Part shown: piece by piece, positions 14,934 to 16,299 of the stretch
How positions within the stretch are numbered: the first letter of the stretch is position 1
Layout of the letters: the number at the start of each line of letters is the position of its first letter
Assembly (NCBI GenBank): GCA_903830745.1
Contig: CAIKVF010000062.1
Location: 1 to 16,299 of the forward strand
Direction of reading: 5' to 3'
Source: an uncultured Actinomycetes bacterium
GTDB taxonomy: Bacteria; Actinomycetota; Acidimicrobiia; Acidimicrobiales; RAAP-2
Length of the DNA stretch: 16,299 nucleotides
Position numbers and translations under genes: made by a program
The notes under the pieces: model-generated
Told to the model about the DNA's origin: nothing
What the model saw: the letters and a program-made list of their open reading frames with translations, nothing else
Database searches by the model: none

Positions 14934-16106
14934 GTGGCTTATAAGTGGTTTGAAACAGTTGCCGTTGCGCAACGTCGAGCAGAGAAGTACCTACCAAAGT
15001 CTGTCTACGGCGCCCTTATTGCGGGATCTGAAAAAGGTCTTTCTTCAAAGGACAACCTCGAGTCGTTCGACCAACTTGGATTCGCTCCTCACATTGCGGG
15101 ACTTTCTAACGAACGCCAGATGCAAACAACGCTCATGGGTCAGGCAACCTCCATGCCAGTCATCATTTCTCCAACCGGTGTACAGGCTGTTCACCCTGAC
15201 GGCGAAGTAGCAGTTGCACGCGCAGCAGCGAACCGCGGAGTTCTCATGGGACTCAGTTCATTTGCGAGCAAGTCAGTAGAAGATGTCTGCGCAGTAAACA
15301 ACCAAGTTCTTTTCCAGATGTACTGGTCGGGAGACCGCGACACCATGGTGCAGCGACTTATTCGCGCAAAGGCTGCTGGTGCCAAGGGAATTATTTTGAC
15401 ACTCGACTGGTCATTCTCTAACGGACGCGACTGGGGTAGTCCTTGGATTCCAGAGAAGATCAACTTAAAAGCAATGGTCAAGCTCGCACCAGAAGTTATT
15501 GCACGACCACGTTGGTTAACAAAGTTTGCAATGACTGGACGCTTTCCTGACCTTGGTGCACCAAACATGGCACCAGTGGGAACAAAGCCGCCAACATTTT
15601 TCGGTGCGTACTACGAATGGATGCAGAGTCCTCTTCCAAGCTGGGACGACATTGCTTGGCTTCGCGCACAGTGGGACGGACCATTCATGGTCAAGGGAGT
15701 CAGCCGCATTGACGATGCCAAGCGCGTTGTTGACCTCGGTGCTACTGCGCTTTCAGTTTCCAACCACGGTGGCAACAACTTGGACGGTACTCCTGCACCT
15801 ATTAGGTCACTGCCAGCAATTGCTGACGCAGTGGGCTCGCAGATTGAAGTACTGCTCGACGGCGGTGTTCGACGTGGAAGTGACGTCGTGAAGGCCTTGG
15901 CACTTGGTGCCAAGGGAGTCATGATTGGCCGCGCCTACCTATGGGGACTTTCAGCTGGCGGACAAGCTGGCGTTGAAAACGTGCTTGACGTTATCCGAGG
16001 CGGCATTGACTCGACACTGCTCGGACTCGGTAAGTCGAACATCAATGAACTCTCGCGTGACGATGTTGTAGCGCCTGAAGGATTCTTTAGGAAGCTTGGC
16101 TCATGA
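14934..16106 (+). CDS. mftD: Mycofactocin FMN-dependent dehydrogenase MftD
   Basis: FMN enzyme of the alpha-hydroxy acid oxidase fold that converts AHDP, the product released from the processed peptide, to premycofactocin by oxidative deamination. The 390-residue TIM barrel shows KGV with Lys254, the active-site SNHGGNNLDG (276-285, catalytic His278), DGGVRRGSD (309-317) and the phosphate-binding GR at 332-333. In lactate/glycolate oxidases the site reads SNHGxRQ, where Arg holds the substrate carboxylate; here Asn281 replaces it, as expected for MftD. A strong AGGAGGG (14924-14930) precedes the GTG start. The 47-base gap after mftC shows no clear terminator. The next gene begins within its stop (ATGA). 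Confidence 0.93.
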   Translation: MAYKWFETVAVAQRRAEKYLPKSVYGALIAGSEKGLSSKDNLESFDQLGFAPHIAGLSNERQMQTTLMGQATSMPVIISPTGVQAVHPDGEVAVARAAANRGVLMGLSSFASKSVEDVCAVNNQVLFQMYWSGDRDTMVQRLIRAKAAGAKGIILTLDWSFSNGRDWGSPWIPEKINLKAMVKLAPEVIARPRWLTKFAMTGRFPDLGAPNMAPVGTKPPTFFGAYYEWMQSPLPSWDDIAWLRAQWDGPFMVKGVSRIDDAKRVVDLGATALSVSNHGGNNLDGTPAPIRSLPAIADAVGSQIEVLLDGGVRRGSDVVKALALGAKGVMIGRAYLWGLSAGGQAGVENVLDVIRGGIDSTLLGLGKSNINELSRDDVVAPEGFFRKLGS

Positions 16107-16299
16107 GCCGTGTGGCGATAGTTACTGGTGCCGCTCGCGGTATTGGTGCCGCCACTGTTGACGCACTTGTAAATAGCGGTTACCGCGTTGTCGCAGTTGA
16201 TCGGTGCCGTGACATACCTGAAATCTCTTACCCACTCGCAACGCCTGCAGATCTCGACGCAGTCGTCAACCGTCACGGTGACGCAGTACTCGGACTTGT
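16103..16299 (+). CDS. Mycofactocin-type short-chain dehydrogenase/reductase (5' part, runs off the window)
   Basis: The first 65 codons of an SDR are present. The N-terminus MSRVAIVTGAARGIGAATV gives the Rossmann TGxxxGIG motif, and VVAVDRC after beta-2 suggests NAD binding through Asp. The following SYPLATPADLDAVV stretch is like the SDR subfamily that occurs beside mftD and uses mycofactocin to recycle its bound NADH. The ATG overlaps the mftD stop (ATGA), so it is co-translated with the biosynthetic genes. The catalytic Tyr-x3-Lys lies beyond the window end. The subfamily call is from memory of conserved N-termini. Confidence 0.8.
   Translation, partial: MSRVAIVTGAARGIGAATVDALVNSGYRVVAVDRCRDIPEISYPLATPADLDAVVNRHGDAVLGL

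Noticed and set aside
15759..15790. MftD as an ordinary L-lactate dehydrogenase
   Set aside because: The substrate-binding Arg after the catalytic His is Asn, and the gene sits between mftC and a mycofactocin-type SDR.
1..16299. Mobile elements, prophage, CRISPR or defence genes
   Set aside because: No transposase, integrase, repeat array or nuclease/helicase defence pair was found; the DEAD-box gene is a plain housekeeping RNA helicase.

Overview
The window looks like chromosomal DNA from a mid-GC actinobacterium. The gene families point to Acidimicrobiia (Ilumatobacter-like aquatic lineages): a mycofactocin cluster, an NDMA-dependent alcohol dehydrogenase, an actinobacterial-type Fpg/Nei glycosylase, a monomeric AcnA aconitase, and a kinase paired with an AttH/CrtC-like protein. 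The lineage is an inference from gene content and base composition. No rRNA, tRNA, CRISPR array, transposase or phage gene was seen. Coding density is very high; no gene-free stretch exceeds about 130 bases.

Layout, left to right. (1) 38-823: Fpg/Nei DNA glycosylase (+). (2) 820-2917 (-): a translationally overlapping pair, a CHK/APH-type small-molecule kinase followed by an AttH/CrtC-like (DUF7064-type) protein. (3) 3010-3621 (+): DedA membrane protein, convergent with bcp peroxiredoxin (3618-4082, -). (4) 4214-6201 (+): DEAD-box RNA helicase coupled to a PIG-L family zinc deacetylase. (5) 6198-8882 (-): acnA, divergent from argS (8966-10684, +). (6) 10730-11878 (+): NDMA-dependent, mycofactocin-linked alcohol dehydrogenase, convergent with mftF. 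(7) 11875-16299: mycofactocin (MFT) locus, with mftF on the minus strand and mftA-mftB-mftC-mftD plus a mycofactocin-type short-chain dehydrogenase (cut by the window end) on the plus strand, divergent from a 74-base region.

The MFT genes act together. MftA is the precursor peptide, MftB its RRE carrier, and MftC the radical SAM enzyme that decarboxylates and crosslinks the C-terminal Val-Tyr. MftD oxidises the released product to the redox-active form, and MftF adds a glucan chain. The flanking NDMA-type alcohol dehydrogenase and the SDR are probable enzymes that use the finished cofactor. mftE (peptidase) and mftR (regulator) are not in the window. MftA ends IDGLCGVY rather than the usual IDGMCGVY.

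The most striking non-coding pattern is that all four convergent gene pairs overlap by exactly 4 bases on a self-complementary shared stop (TTAA once, CTAG three times). One of these sits in the centre of a perfect 16-bp palindrome and another lies next to a perfect 8-bp-stem hairpin. These may serve as compact bidirectional transcription ends.
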